Shown here: positions 9,601-18,277 of the stretch, in pieces | How the letters are laid out: the number at the start of each line of letters is the position of its first letter | Position numbering within the stretch: the first letter of the stretch is position 1 | DNA from: Sphingomonas sp. | GTDB lineage: Bacteria > Pseudomonadota > Alphaproteobacteria > Sphingomonadales > Sphingomonadaceae | NCBI RefSeq assembly: GCF_017304615.1 | Contig: NZ_JAFKLZ010000003.1 | Location: 124,001 to 188,000 of the forward strand | Length of the DNA: 64,000 nt | Direction of reading: 5' to 3' | Program-made: the position numbers and the translations under genes | The notes under the pieces: model-generated | Databases searched by the model: none | What the model was told of the DNA's origin: nothing | Seen by the model: only the letters and a program-made list of their open reading frames with translations

Positions 9601-10832
9601 TCCGGCGCGCGATAGACTGCCTCGTCCAACTGCCCCTCCCACCGTGCCACGGTCGTTGCGACGGTCAGGTTTGCGCTGGCGCTCGGCACGGTCCGGGTCA
9701 TGTCGAGTAAACGGTCGAACGGGAGGACGAAGCCGACGACCAAAGCGGTCTGTTCGGGACTGACTCCGACCGCCGACAGCACGGCGGCGAGCATGAACAG
9801 CGAGGCGGAGGGCATCGGGGCGGTCCCGAATGCGGCGAGCGCGCCGGTCAGCAGGACGGTCGCGTAGACCTGCGGGGTCAGCGGCACGCCGAATGCCTGC
9901 AACGCGAACATGCTGAGCAGGCCGACGTACATCGCCGTGCCGTCCTTGCCGATGCTCGCGCCCAAGGGGAGCACGGTCGAATAGACCGGCCGCGCGACGC
10001 CCAGATTATCGCCCGCGACGTGCATCGCGACGGGGAGCGTGGCACCGCTCGATGCGGTCGAAAAGGCGACGACGAGCGCATCGACGATACCGCGGAAGAA
10101 AGGCAACACCGGCAGCTTCGCGACGAAGCGCAGGATCAGGCTGTGCACCACCAGCATCTGGATCAGCGACCCCGCGACCACCGCGAGCGCGAGCCAGCCG
10201 ACATGGACGAACACGTTCGCCCCGTTCGCCGCCACCGCGACCCAGATCAACGTAAGCACCCCGAACGGGGTCGCCTCCATCACGATCCCGACGACGCGGA
10301 GCAGCACCGCGGAGAGCGATTGCAACAGGGCGGCGAACGGCTTGCCCGGCTCGCCGGTCAGCACCACGCCGACCCCGAACAGGATCGCGACGAAGATCAA
10401 GGCGAGCATGTCGCCCTTCGCCAGCGCGTCGACGATGTTGAGCGGGACGATGCCGATCAGCTGGTCATAGGGTGTGACAGGCGCGCCCAAGGCATGCGGC
10501 GCGGTGGTGCCGAGCGGGGCGCCGACGCCGGGGCGGATTACGCTTGCAACGAGCATCCCGACCGACACGGCGATCGCGGTGGTCGCGGCGAACAGCCCGA
10601 TCGTGCGTGCGCCGAGGCTGCCGAGCTGCTTGGGGTCGGCGAGGCTGGTGATCCCCGCCGCGATCGTCACGAGAACGATCGGCGCGACCAGCATGCGGAT
10701 CGCGCGGACGAACAGGTCGCCGACGAACTGGAAATGCGCCGCGCCGGTGGGCCAGGCGAAGGCGAGGATGACGCCGAGCACCAGCCCCGCGACGACACGC
10801 TGCCAGAGGGGGATCGCGAACCAGCGGGTCAC
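9591..10832 (-). CDS. Dicarboxylate/amino acid:cation symporter (DAACS family)
   Basis: A 413-residue inner-membrane symporter with GTG start at 10832. The conserved serine-rich hairpin AFSTASSGATLPVAM, the GASIGKDGTAMY stretch and the late LPFDRLLDMTRT region are diagnostic of the GltP/DctA/SstT superfamily. These proteins import glutamate, aspartate or C4-dicarboxylates with Na+ or H+. The serine motif plus DRLLDM.RT favours a glutamate/aspartate or small amino acid substrate over C4 acids, but this is tentative. A palindromic repeat lies just upstream. Confidence 0.92.
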   Translation of the reverse strand: MTRWFAIPLWQRVVAGLVLGVILAFAWPTGAAHFQFVGDLFVRAIRMLVAPIVLVTIAAGITSLADPKQLGSLGARTIGLFAATTAIAVSVGMLVASVIRPGVGAPLGTTAPHALGAPVTPYDQLIGIVPLNIVDALAKGDMLALIFVAILFGVGVVLTGEPGKPFAALLQSLSAVLLRVVGIVMEATPFGVLTLIWVAVAANGANVFVHVGWLALAVVAGSLIQMLVVHSLILRFVAKLPVLPFFRGIVDALVVAFSTASSGATLPVAMHVAGDNLGVARPVYSTVLPLGASIGKDGTAMYVGLLSMFALQAFGVPLTPQVYATVLLTGALAAFGTAPMPSASLFMLAAVLSAVGVSPEQTALVVGFVLPFDRLLDMTRTVPSASANLTVATTVARWEGQLDEAVYRAPDQR

Positions 10833-10840
10833 AACGTCTC

Positions 10841-10920
10841 GTCACCCCGGGCTCGACCCGGGGTCCCGCTAATTTCCTCCGCAGTTAGAAAGCGGGACCC
10901 CGGCTCAAGGCCGGGGTGAC
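10841..10920. repeat. Palindromic dispersed repeat (two 30-nt inverted arms)
   Basis: Arms at 10841-10870 and 10891-10920 are inverted copies, identical over their outer and inner 10 bases and diverged in the middle. They are separated by a 20-nt AT-richer loop. Each arm begins GTCACCCCGG and ends GGGTCCCGCT on the left-arm strand. The structure lies between the symporter and the D-aminoacylase-like gene and resembles REP or small non-autonomous elements common in sphingomonads. It could also attenuate read-through. Confidence 0.75.
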
Positions 10921-10935
10921 GGTGGAAAGTAGCGC

Positions 10936-12507
10936 TCAAGGACACGTCCCCTTGGTCGGTACATGCGGCAGTGCGCGGCCGGCGGCCTTGCCGGTCAGCG
11001 CGCCGTTGTCGACCGCGACGACGCCGTTGACGACCACCGTCCGCACCCCGGCGGCGGGCAGGGTGGGCTGCTCATAAGTCGCCCGCGCCGCGTAGGTTTT
11101 CGGATCGAATACGACCACATCTGCGAAATAGCCCGGCCTCAGCTCACCGCGCCCGGTCAGGCCGAACCATTTCGCCGTCACGCTCGACGACCGCTCGATG
11201 AAGTCGCGCAAGGAAATCACCTTATCCGCCACCACATATTTCGCATATTTGCGCGCGAACGTGCCCCATACGCGCGGGTGGCCGCCCGACGCGTCGCTGT
11301 CGGTCATCACCCAGGGCTGTTGCATGAACGCGGCGATGTCCGTCTCGCTCATGTTGAAGCTGACCGTCGCCGGGTCGCCGAGTCGGATCGTCGCGATCGC
11401 GGCGGAGACCGGATCGGTTTTCATCGCGGTCGCGATCTGGCTGAGATACTGGCCGCGATACTTGCCCTCGGTGATGAGCAGGGCCGCAGCGCCGCCACGC
11501 TTGCGCAATCCCTCGGCCATGTCGGCGCGCAATCTGGTTGGGAGTTTGGGGTCGTCGAACCTAGCGATCAGCGCCTTGGTCCCGCCGTCCTGCGCCCAAA
11601 GTGGGACTAGGCTCGCAACCAGGCTCGTGCCCGATGCACTCCACGGATATTGGCTCGCGGTGATGTTGACCCCGGCGGCGCGCGCGGCATTGATCTTGGC
11701 AATCACTTCCGGCGCCTTGCCCTGCACGTCGACGCCGAGCGCCTTGATGTGGCTGACATGCACCGGCATGCCCGTCGCGCGGCCGATCGCGATGATCTCG
11801 TCGATCGCCGCCATCAGGCCCACCGTGTAGCTCGATTCGTCGCGGATATGGCTGTCGTAATAGCCGCCGCGCTTCGCCGCCTCGGTCGCCAGCGCGATCA
11901 CTTCGTCGGTCTTGGAGAAGCTCTGCGGCGCGTAGAACAGTCCGGTCGACAGGCCGATCGCGCCCTCGCACATCCCCTTTGCGACCAAGGCCTTTTCGCG
12001 CTCCAGTTCAGTGGGGGTGGGCGCGCGGTTGGCGCTGCCGATCACGGCCCCCCGGATGCTGCCGAATCCGACATACGTGACGAAATTGAGTCCCACCGGT
12101 TTGGTCGCTGGGCTTGCCAGCACCTTCGCGACATCGGTCGATCCGCCGCCGTCATTGCCGATGAAGGCGGTCGTCACGCCTTGCAGCAGGAAGGCCGGGA
12201 TCAGCCGGGTCTGCGGGTTGGGCGAGGCGAGCCACTCGCCCGCATGCGTGTGCGGATCGATGAAGCCAGGCGCGACGATCATGCCCTTGGCGTCGATGAC
12301 ACGGTGCGCGACGAAATCCGTGACGTTGCCGACCATGACGATCTTGTCGCCATCGATTATCACGTCGCCGACGAAAGGCGGGCCATCGCCGGTGTAAATC
12401 GTCCCGCCGTGAATGATCAGGTCGACCATCCGACCCTGCGGCTTGGGCGTCGCGCCGAGCGAGCAACCGGCAAGAAGGCCGACAATGAGAGCGACGTGTA
12501 GCTTCAT
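10936..12507 (-). CDS. N-acyl-D-amino-acid deacylase-like lipoprotein (D-aminoacylase family)
   Basis: A zinc amidohydrolase of 523 residues. The start at 12507 gives MKLHVALIVGLLAGCSLG, a lipoprotein signal with lipobox LLAGC (Cys15), and has an AAGGA ribosome site about 8 nt upstream. The frame remains open further upstream but that part overlaps the next gene. Motifs: FIDPHTHAGEW (metal ligands His86, His88), HVSHIKALG, and MTDSDASGGHPR near the end, typical of D-aminoacylase/N-acyl-D-glutamate deacylase. It would remove acyl groups from D-amino acids in the periplasm. It sits 32 bp after the serine hydrolase gene on the same strand. Confidence 0.9.
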   Translation of the reverse strand: MKLHVALIVGLLAGCSLGATPKPQGRMVDLIIHGGTIYTGDGPPFVGDVIIDGDKIVMVGNVTDFVAHRVIDAKGMIVAPGFIDPHTHAGEWLASPNPQTRLIPAFLLQGVTTAFIGNDGGGSTDVAKVLASPATKPVGLNFVTYVGFGSIRGAVIGSANRAPTPTELEREKALVAKGMCEGAIGLSTGLFYAPQSFSKTDEVIALATEAAKRGGYYDSHIRDESSYTVGLMAAIDEIIAIGRATGMPVHVSHIKALGVDVQGKAPEVIAKINAARAAGVNITASQYPWSASGTSLVASLVPLWAQDGGTKALIARFDDPKLPTRLRADMAEGLRKRGGAAALLITEGKYRGQYLSQIATAMKTDPVSAAIATIRLGDPATVSFNMSETDIAAFMQQPWVMTDSDASGGHPRVWGTFARKYAKYVVADKVISLRDFIERSSSVTAKWFGLTGRGELRPGYFADVVVFDPKTYAARATYEQPTLPAAGVRTVVVNGVVAVDNGALTGKAAGRALPHVPTKGTCP

Positions 12508-12539
12508 CGCGGCAATCCTTCCCATGGGGGTTGTACGCG

Positions 12540-13682
12540 TCAAGGCCGCGCCAGATTCTCTTCGGTCAGCGTATAGGCCGATTTGGTGCCGGGCTCGTTG
12601 GGCACGTCGGTCGCGAAATAGGCGACGCCGACCCCGCGCGCCGGATCGACGAACAGCCCGGACTTGAGGCCATAAGCGTCGCCGAGATGCCCGAAGCGCG
12701 GGCGAAAATCGCGGAACGGATCGTCGCGACATCCCTTGGTCGGGTTCGCGGTGGTAATGACGCCCAGGCCATAACTGCACGCCCAGCCCTCACCGATGTC
12801 GCCGTTGGTGCCGTCATAGGTCCACGCCGGGGTGATCATCGTCCTGACCGACGCCGGGGTCAGCAGTCGCACGCCGTCGACCTTGCCGCCGAGCATCAGC
12901 AGCCGGCCTATTTTGGCCAAATCGGGCATCGACATGTGCAGTCCGCTCTGCGGGGCGAAGGTCGCGCCGTTGCGCCCGGCGACCCAGCGCGACAGGTCGC
13001 AACTGCCGTCGGACGCCGGGGTGACGGGGCAGGCGGGGCGTTTGCCGTGATTGTCGTCGCGCGTGACCACGCCGGCGCGATACAGAACCACGCCCTTCGC
13101 GATCGTCGCGTCGTCGCACGTGTCCCACTGATAGCACGCCTTCAGCTTCAGCGGCCTGATCACCAGCCGATCCATCAGCCGGTCGAACCGCTCGCCGGTT
13201 GCGCGCTCCATGACAGCGGCGACGACCGGGAAGTTGAAATTGACGTAGCGAAAGTACGTACCGGGCGCGTGCTCGGTGTCCCATGCCTTGGGGTCGCTCA
13301 GCACCTTCCGCATGTCGCCGTCGAGCGGCAGGACGTAGTCGATATTGTCGGTCAGGCTGGAGCGGTGCGACAGCAATAGCCGCAGCGTGATCGGTGTTTG
13401 CGGGAACTCGGGGTTGCGGAAGGTGTAGCCGAGATATTTCGAGACGTCGGCGTCGAGGTCGAGCTTGCCCGCCTCGACCAGCCGCATCACGCCGATGGCG
13501 GTGACAAGCTTCGAGATCGAAGCGATCCGCACCACGCTGTCTGGCGTGACCGCGCGGTTGGCGGCGGCATCGGCCAAGCCTTCGCTTTCGACCGATGTGA
13601 TGCCGCTTTGGTCGAAAGTCACGCGCACGGTCGCAGCGGGTTGCGCGGCGACGACGGCGGCGAGCAGGAGGAGAGGACCCAT
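12540..13682 (-). CDS. Exported serine hydrolase, class C beta-lactamase family
   Basis: A 380-residue protein with a short hydrophobic export signal ([14 protein letters not shown]). The nucleophile motif is SISK (Ser55-Lys58), the Tyr motif is YVN in [11 protein letters not shown], and a HLG replaces the usual KTG/HTG in FGHLGDAYG. Several cysteines in the middle ([25 protein letters not shown]) suggest periplasmic disulfides. It could be a DD-peptidase, esterase or D-aminopeptidase. The lack of a KTG triad argues against a classical beta-lactamase. It is probably co-transcribed with the downstream D-aminoacylase-like gene. Confidence 0.86.
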   Translation of the reverse strand: MGPLLLLAAVVAAQPAATVRVTFDQSGITSVESEGLADAAANRAVTPDSVVRIASISKLVTAIGVMRLVEAGKLDLDADVSKYLGYTFRNPEFPQTPITLRLLLSHRSSLTDNIDYVLPLDGDMRKVLSDPKAWDTEHAPGTYFRYVNFNFPVVAAVMERATGERFDRLMDRLVIRPLKLKACYQWDTCDDATIAKGVVLYRAGVVTRDDNHGKRPACPVTPASDGSCDLSRWVAGRNGATFAPQSGLHMSMPDLAKIGRLLMLGGKVDGVRLLTPASVRTMITPAWTYDGTNGDIGEGWACSYGLGVITTANPTKGCRDDPFRDFRPRFGHLGDAYGLKSGLFVDPARGVGVAYFATDVPNEPGTKSAYTLTEENLARP

Positions 13683-13719
13683 GGCGGGAGGCTAGTCCCC
13701 TACCCGGGCCCCCGGCAAG

Positions 13720-14622
13720 CTATTGCTTGAACGATCCCGCGCGCCACAGGAGCGTGATCGACACGCGGCGGTTGCGCGGATCGGTGGGGTTGTTCTGAAT
13801 CATCGGCTCGCGATCCGCGACGCCTTCGATGCGATAGAAGCGCGCCTCTGGCGTGCCGCCCGCCGCGAGCCGGCGACGTGTCGCCTCGGCGCGGCCTGAC
13901 GACAGCATCCAGTTGTTCATGTTGAGCGGGTTGCCGTACCCCAGGCTGTCGGTGTGGCCGCGGATCATGATCGGGTTCTTGGTGTCTTTGATCGTCTGCG
14001 CGATCAGCCCGATCAACTTATCAGCCTCCGGCACCAATTGCGTCGTGCCCAGCGCGAACATCGAATAATCGGCATCGTCGACAAGGTCGATGCGGAGGCC
14101 GTCCTGGGTCTGGACGAAGCGGACATGGCTCGCCAGCCGCTTCATCGGCTGCGCCTGCATCGCGCTCATCAGCGTGCGCTTCATCGCCGCGAAGTTCTTC
14201 GCGTCCTCGGCGGCGGTCGCTTGGTTCTTCATCGAACCCTTATCGCCCGACCCTTCCTTGTTGCCGCCGGTCGCGCCGATCGGGATCGTCATCGAGCGCG
14301 TGCCGGTCTGCGCGGCGCGGGCAGGGTAATTGTCCTTGTCGGTGATCGACGAACCGCCGAAAATGCCGTTGGAGCCGGCGCTGTTCTGCTTCAACTCGAC
14401 GAGCGTCGGCGCAAAATAGTCGGCGATCGACTTGCGCTGCTTCTCGGTCGTCGCGCCCAGGATCCACAGCAGCAGGAAGAACGCCATCATCGCGGTCACG
14501 AAGTCGGCATAGGCGACCTTCCATGCGCCGCCGTGATGGCCGCCATGGCCCTCGATGAAGATCTTCTTGACGATGATCTTCGGAGGTTGGTTGTTGCCGT
14601 GTGGAGCGCGCGCCGCGGCCAT
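13720..14622 (-). CDS. motB: Flagellar motor stator protein MotB
   Basis: A 300-residue stator subunit with one N-terminal membrane helix and a periplasmic OmpA-like peptidoglycan-binding domain. The proton-binding aspartate is Asp40 in AYADFVTAMMAFFLLLWIL. The OmpA core is seen as MIRGHTDSLGY ... NNWMLSSGRAEATRR ... RRVSITLLW. The linker between carries the usual plug region. Its ATG directly follows a TAA (14623-14625) that is out of the motA frame as written. Its first 383 bases are overlapped by the run-on motA frame. Confidence 0.96.
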   Translation of the reverse strand: MAAARAPHGNNQPPKIIVKKIFIEGHGGHHGGAWKVAYADFVTAMMAFFLLLWILGATTEKQRKSIADYFAPTLVELKQNSAGSNGIFGGSSITDKDNYPARAAQTGTRSMTIPIGATGGNKEGSGDKGSMKNQATAAEDAKNFAAMKRTLMSAMQAQPMKRLASHVRFVQTQDGLRIDLVDDADYSMFALGTTQLVPEADKLIGLIAQTIKDTKNPIMIRGHTDSLGYGNPLNMNNWMLSSGRAEATRRRLAAGGTPEARFYRIEGVADREPMIQNNPTDPRNRRVSITLLWRAGSFKQ

Positions 14623-15514
14623 TTATGCGGCTCCTGACGGAGCCGTGCGGCACCAGCCCGCGCAGGCCGTCGAAGACCTCCGCGAAGCCCGGCTGGTTCG
14701 AGTGTGCGATGCCCGAGCGGGCGGCTTCGATCACCAGCGGCTGCGGGTGGCCGTGGAGCGAGGCGATGATGATCTGCTTGACGACATGATAGATCGCGGC
14801 GTCCGCGTCGATCACTTGCTTCAGGCGATTGGCGAGCGGGCCGACGATGCCATAGGCGAGCAGCACGCCCAGGAACGTTCCGACCAGCGCGGAGCCGATC
14901 ATGCCGCCCAGGATTGCGGGCGGCTTGTCGATCGAACCCATCGTCTTCACGACGCCCAGCACCGCCGCGACGATGCCGAGCGCGGGGAGCGCGTCGCCGA
15001 GCGACTGCAGCGTGCCCTGCGGGCCTTCGACCTCATGGTGGTGGGTCTTGATCGCGTTATCCATCACTTCCTCGACCGCGTGAACGTCGAGCGTACCCGA
15101 CGACACGACGACAAGGCGCAGCGTGTCCGAGATCAGGTTGGTGAGCGTGTGGTCGGCCAGCAGCCGGGGATATTCGGCGAATACGGCGGACGATTTGGGG
15201 TCTTCGACGTGCGGTTCGAGCGCGATCGGCCCGTCCATCCGCAGCATCTTCATCAGCTTCGACACGAGGAAGATGACGTCGAGATAGTCCTGTTTCTTGT
15301 ATTTGGGGCCCTTCAGCACCTTCATGACGCCGCCGCCCAGCGCCTTCAGCTCCTTCATCGAATTGCCGATGATCAGCGCGCCCATTGCGGCGCCGCCGAT
15401 GATCAGCATCTCGTGGGGAATGGCCTCCAGCACCGGCCCCAGCGCGCCGCCCGTGAAGACGAACCCGCCGAACACCATCGCCAACAGAACAACCAGGCCG
15501 ATGACCGGAAACAT
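14240..15514 (-). CDS. motA: Flagellar motor stator protein MotA, frame runs past its expected stop
   Basis: MotA forms the ion channel with MotB. ATG 15514 (MFPVIGLVVLLAMVFGG) is chosen because it aligns with known MotA starts. Membrane segments, the cytoplasmic loop and the late LPALGIVAAVLGVVKTMG and GSALVGTFLGVLLAYG are typical, ending at EVFDGLRG (about residue 286). From there the written frame does not stop but continues for about 138 residues in an alternative frame of motB to a stop at 14240. If one G of the GGG at 14657-14659 were absent, MotA would end after ten more residues at TAA 14623-14625, directly abutting the motB ATG. A one-base insertion or sequencing error is therefore likely, and the true gene would be 14623-15514. 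Confidence 0.85.
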   Translation of the reverse strand: MFPVIGLVVLLAMVFGGFVFTGGALGPVLEAIPHEMLIIGGAAMGALIIGNSMKELKALGGGVMKVLKGPKYKKQDYLDVIFLVSKLMKMLRMDGPIALEPHVEDPKSSAVFAEYPRLLADHTLTNLISDTLRLVVVSSGTLDVHAVEEVMDNAIKTHHHEVEGPQGTLQSLGDALPALGIVAAVLGVVKTMGSIDKPPAILGGMIGSALVGTFLGVLLAYGIVGPLANRLKQVIDADAAIYHVVKQIIIASLHGHPQPLVIEAARSGIAHSNQPGFAEVFDGLRGLVPHGSVRSRINGRGARSTRQQPTSEDHRQEDLHRGPWRPSRRRMEGRLCRLRDRDDGVLPAAVDPGRDDREAAQVDRRLFCADARRVEAEQRRLQRHFRRFVDHRQGQLPCPRRADRHALDDDPDRRDRRQQGRVGR

Positions 15515-15551
15515 TAGTGCTGAAAACCCCCTTGTTCCGCGGTCCAGGCCA

Positions 15552-15567
15552 AGCAAAGCCCGGCACA
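15552..15567 (-). promoter_or_regulatory. Weak sigma54 promoter upstream of motA
   Basis: On the minus strand the 16-mer TGTGCCGGGCTTTGCT has a perfect -12 half, identical over its last ten bases to the flgB promoter, but GT in place of GG at -24. The predicted transcript start is about 27 nt before the motA ATG. The same leader length is seen for the flgB and transglycosylase promoters, which supports the call. Confidence 0.45.
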
Positions 15568-15593
15568 GGCAGGGTTAATGGGCTTTGATGATC

Positions 15594-15618
15594 AATCGGT
15601 TAACCGTACCGATTTTTT
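15594..15618 (+). terminator. Hairpin with T-run in the flgL-motA gap
   Basis: A perfect 7-bp stem AATCGGT/ACCGATT with a 7-nt loop is followed by TTTT on the plus strand. Both flanking genes are on the minus strand, so the T-run faces the wrong way for flgL. It may block antisense transcription or act as a hairpin without a T-run in the flgL direction. Confidence 0.35.
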
Positions 15619-15657
15619 GGCAAGCCACTCTCGCATCGGGCGGGAGGGGGACCGGCG

Positions 15658-16551
15658 TCACTTCAGATAGTTGAACAGCGACAGGCCGGACAGCTTGCTG
15701 AAACTGGATTGCGCCGCGGACAGGATCGTCATCGTTTTCTGCAAGTCGGTGATCGCCTGGGTCACGTCGACATCCTCGATCGACTGGCGCGTGACTTCGC
15801 GGTCGGTGGCGGCGTCGGTGATGCGGGTCGATTCGATGTCGACGCGCTGCGACCGCGCGCCGAGCGAACCCTGGACGCCGGCTATCTGGTTGTTCGACGC
15901 GGTCAGTTTGTCGCCGATCGACCCCGCGATCGCGCTCGGGTCGCCGGTGCCGCGCAATGCCGCGGACAGCGTCGAAATGTCGCTCAAGATATTGCCGCCG
16001 CCCGAATCGACGAACAGCCGCGACGCCGCCTCGCCCGGCGCCGCGCTCGACGAATCGCCGATCGGGATCGCCGTGGGGCCGCTGGTGGCGAAGGTGAAGG
16101 TGCCGTTGCCATTGTCGACGACGGCCGGGGAGTCGCCCGCGGCGAAGATCGAAGCGCCGCGCGAATCCTTGGTATTGGCGAGATCGACAAGGCTTTTGAG
16201 GATCGAATCGAGTTCGTCCGCGATGATGCCGCGGTCGCTGGCCGACAAGGTGCCGCTGTTCGCCTTGACCGCGAGTTCCTTGGCGCGCTGGATATTGTCG
16301 GTCACCGACTTGAGCGTGGTGTCGGCCTGGCTCAGCGCCGACTGCACGATCGTGATGTTTCCGGCATAGGCCTGGTCGTTGCTGCCGTCGCGGATCAGCC
16401 CCTGCAGCCGGCGATAGCCGACCGGGTCGTCGGACGCCGCGTTGAGCTTCTTTCCGGTCGAAATCTGCGTCTGCAGGATGTCGGCAGTCGTGGTCAGCGC
16501 CTTGAAGTTGCGCTGGTTCGACGTGTAGAATTGCTGCGTGCTGATCTGCAT
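15658..16551 (-). CDS. flgL: Flagellar hook-associated protein 3 (FlgL)
   Basis: The second hook-filament junction protein, about 297 residues from ATG 16551 (MQISTQQFYTSNQRNF). An in-frame GTG at 16560 overlaps the flgK stop (GTGA) and is an alternative start. ATG 16551 has GGTGAG four bases upstream and fits the family N-terminus. The flagellin-like N-terminal helix (QTQISTGKKLNAASDDPVG) and C-terminal coiled coil (QAITDLQKTMTILSAAQSS) are present with a variable centre. It is the last gene of flgI-J-K-L. Confidence 0.93.
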   Translation of the reverse strand: MQISTQQFYTSNQRNFKALTTTADILQTQISTGKKLNAASDDPVGYRRLQGLIRDGSNDQAYAGNITIVQSALSQADTTLKSVTDNIQRAKELAVKANSGTLSASDRGIIADELDSILKSLVDLANTKDSRGASIFAAGDSPAVVDNGNGTFTFATSGPTAIPIGDSSSAAPGEAASRLFVDSGGGNILSDISTLSAALRGTGDPSAIAGSIGDKLTASNNQIAGVQGSLGARSQRVDIESTRITDAATDREVTRQSIEDVDVTQAITDLQKTMTILSAAQSSFSKLSGLSLFNYLK

Positions 16552-16556
16552 GGCGC

Positions 16557-17912
16557 TCACCGGATATCGAGGATCGACTGGATGGTCTCGCGCGCGACCT
16601 GGATCACGCGGCTGGTCGCCGAATAGGCCTGCTGAAAGCGCATCAGGTCGACCGCCTCGGTATCGAGATCGACCCCGGACAGCGCGTCGCGCGCGCTGAC
16701 GGCGTTGTCGCGAATCGTTTGCTGCGCGTCGGCAACTGACTTGCGCTGCGCCAGCGCCGAGGCGTTGGTCGTGGTCATGTCGACCACCCTGCTCTCGAAC
16801 GCGCCCGCGGTGCGAATCGACGCAAAGGCGGCAAGGTTGGTGTTGTCGCGCTGTCCGCCGCCGACCGCGGCCGCGGCAATGCCACGCGGGTCGGTCATCG
16901 TGACGGACACCTGAGCCGTGCCGGCCCCCGGCGACGTGTCGATCGCGAAGATGTCGGCGCCCGGATTGTTGTCGAGGTCGCGACCTTGCGCCTGGACGCT
17001 GTTCACCGCGCCAACGAATTTCGATGCGATGGCGTGCAGTTCCTGCTGCGCGTCGGCGATGCGCTGTGCGCCGTCGATAATTCCGGCCAGCGAGCCGCCG
17101 GTCGGCGACATCGTCTGCTGGTTCACGCCGGCGAGCACGCTGAAAGACATCGTGCCGGAGGCATTGCGGGAATAACCGACGGTCGCGTTGAAATTGCCGT
17201 CGACCAGCAACGGCCCGCCGCTGCCCCCGACATTGACCGACGCGCGGCCGGCATCGTCATAGGTGACGTGCATGTCGGTCAGCGCGCTCATCGCCTCCAG
17301 CGTCTGGTCGCGCTGGTCGAGCAAGGCGGCGTTGCCGGCGGTTCCCGGCGCGGCGCGACCGAGGCCTTGGTTGATCTTCGCCAGCGTCGCCGCTAGCGAA
17401 TTGAGCGACGATACAGTGTCGCGCGTCGTAGTGTCGAGATCCGCCGAAACGCGGTCGAGCGACGCGCCGGTTTCGCTGAACGCGCCGGCCACGCCCGATG
17501 CGGCTTCCAGCATCGCGGATCGCGCCGCTGTCGACGTCGGATCGCCCGCCAGCGTGGTCGCGGAAGTGAAGAAGGTCGACAGCCGCGTGCTCAGCACACT
17601 GCCGCTGAGCGAGGTCTGGATGCGGTCGAGCCAGTTGACGCTGGTCGCCGTCTTGCCGAGGTCTGACCCCGACGAAAGCACCTCGGCCATCTTGAACATA
17701 TCGCCGACGCGTTGGACGCCGACCACCGCCGCGCCTTCCCCGTTGCCGACCGCCAGCGTGCTGATGCTGCTGATCGACGCGACTTCCTTGATCTGCGTCG
17801 TCCGCCGCGAATAGCCGGCGGTGCCCGCATTTGCGATGTTCTCCGATACGGTGCTGAGCGCGACTTGATAGGCGCGCAGCCCGCTCGCGCCGATCGCCAG
17901 CATGTCGCTCAT
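16557..17912 (-). CDS. flgK: Flagellar hook-associated protein 1 (FlgK)
   Basis: A 451-residue hook-filament junction protein. The N-terminal rod/hook signature ALSTVSENIANAGTAGYSRR and the C-terminal heptad region with EAVDLMRFQQAYSATSRVIQ are characteristic of FlgK. The length is near the short end of the family, as in other alphaproteobacteria. It overlaps flgJ upstream by four bases and flgL downstream, indicating one operon and coupled translation. Confidence 0.95.
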   Translation of the reverse strand: MSDMLAIGASGLRAYQVALSTVSENIANAGTAGYSRRTTQIKEVASISSISTLAVGNGEGAAVVGVQRVGDMFKMAEVLSSGSDLGKTATSVNWLDRIQTSLSGSVLSTRLSTFFTSATTLAGDPTSTAARSAMLEAASGVAGAFSETGASLDRVSADLDTTTRDTVSSLNSLAATLAKINQGLGRAAPGTAGNAALLDQRDQTLEAMSALTDMHVTYDDAGRASVNVGGSGGPLLVDGNFNATVGYSRNASGTMSFSVLAGVNQQTMSPTGGSLAGIIDGAQRIADAQQELHAIASKFVGAVNSVQAQGRDLDNNPGADIFAIDTSPGAGTAQVSVTMTDPRGIAAAAVGGGQRDNTNLAAFASIRTAGAFESRVVDMTTTNASALAQRKSVADAQQTIRDNAVSARDALSGVDLDTEAVDLMRFQQAYSATSRVIQVARETIQSILDIR

Positions 17913-18277
17913 GGCGTATTGCTCCCGGTGGTGTCAGCGGCAGGCGCGGCGGCGCTCGGCTGGAGCGCCGTCTGCGACTTTGCGAGGAAATCGGTCATCG
18001 CCTTGCCGATGCCGATCGGCTGATGCTCGGCCATGCTCTCGGCGACCTTCTTGTCCTGCATATCGCGGAACGTTTCCATGTTCTTGGTGTCGAACAAGCC
18101 GCCATCCTCGCTGGTCAGCTTGGTCTGTCGCATCGACTTCATCATCATGCCGATGAAAACCGCCTCGAACTTCTCGCCCGCCTTCTTGAGGTTGGCGGAC
18201 GAAGAGAGGCGGCTCGTGTCGAGCGATATGCCGGTGGTCGGCGTCGCCGCCGACGAAAGGTTGGGGAGGTCGGTCAC
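17909..18277 (-). CDS. flgJ: Rod-binding protein FlgJ, N-terminal domain only
   Basis: A 122-residue protein with GTG start overlapping the flgI stop. It carries the rod-binding FlgJ N-domain (KKAGEKFEAVFIGMMMKSMRQTK and FRDMQDKKVAESMAEH) but lacks the muramidase domain found in enterobacterial FlgJ. This split form is usual in alphaproteobacteria. The separate transglycosylase at 27205 is the likely rod-associated murein hydrolase that compensates. Confidence 0.9.
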   Translation of the reverse strand: MTDLPNLSSAATPTTGISLDTSRLSSSANLKKAGEKFEAVFIGMMMKSMRQTKLTSEDGGLFDTKNMETFRDMQDKKVAESMAEHQPIGIGKAMTDFLAKSQTALQPSAAAPAADTTGSNTP

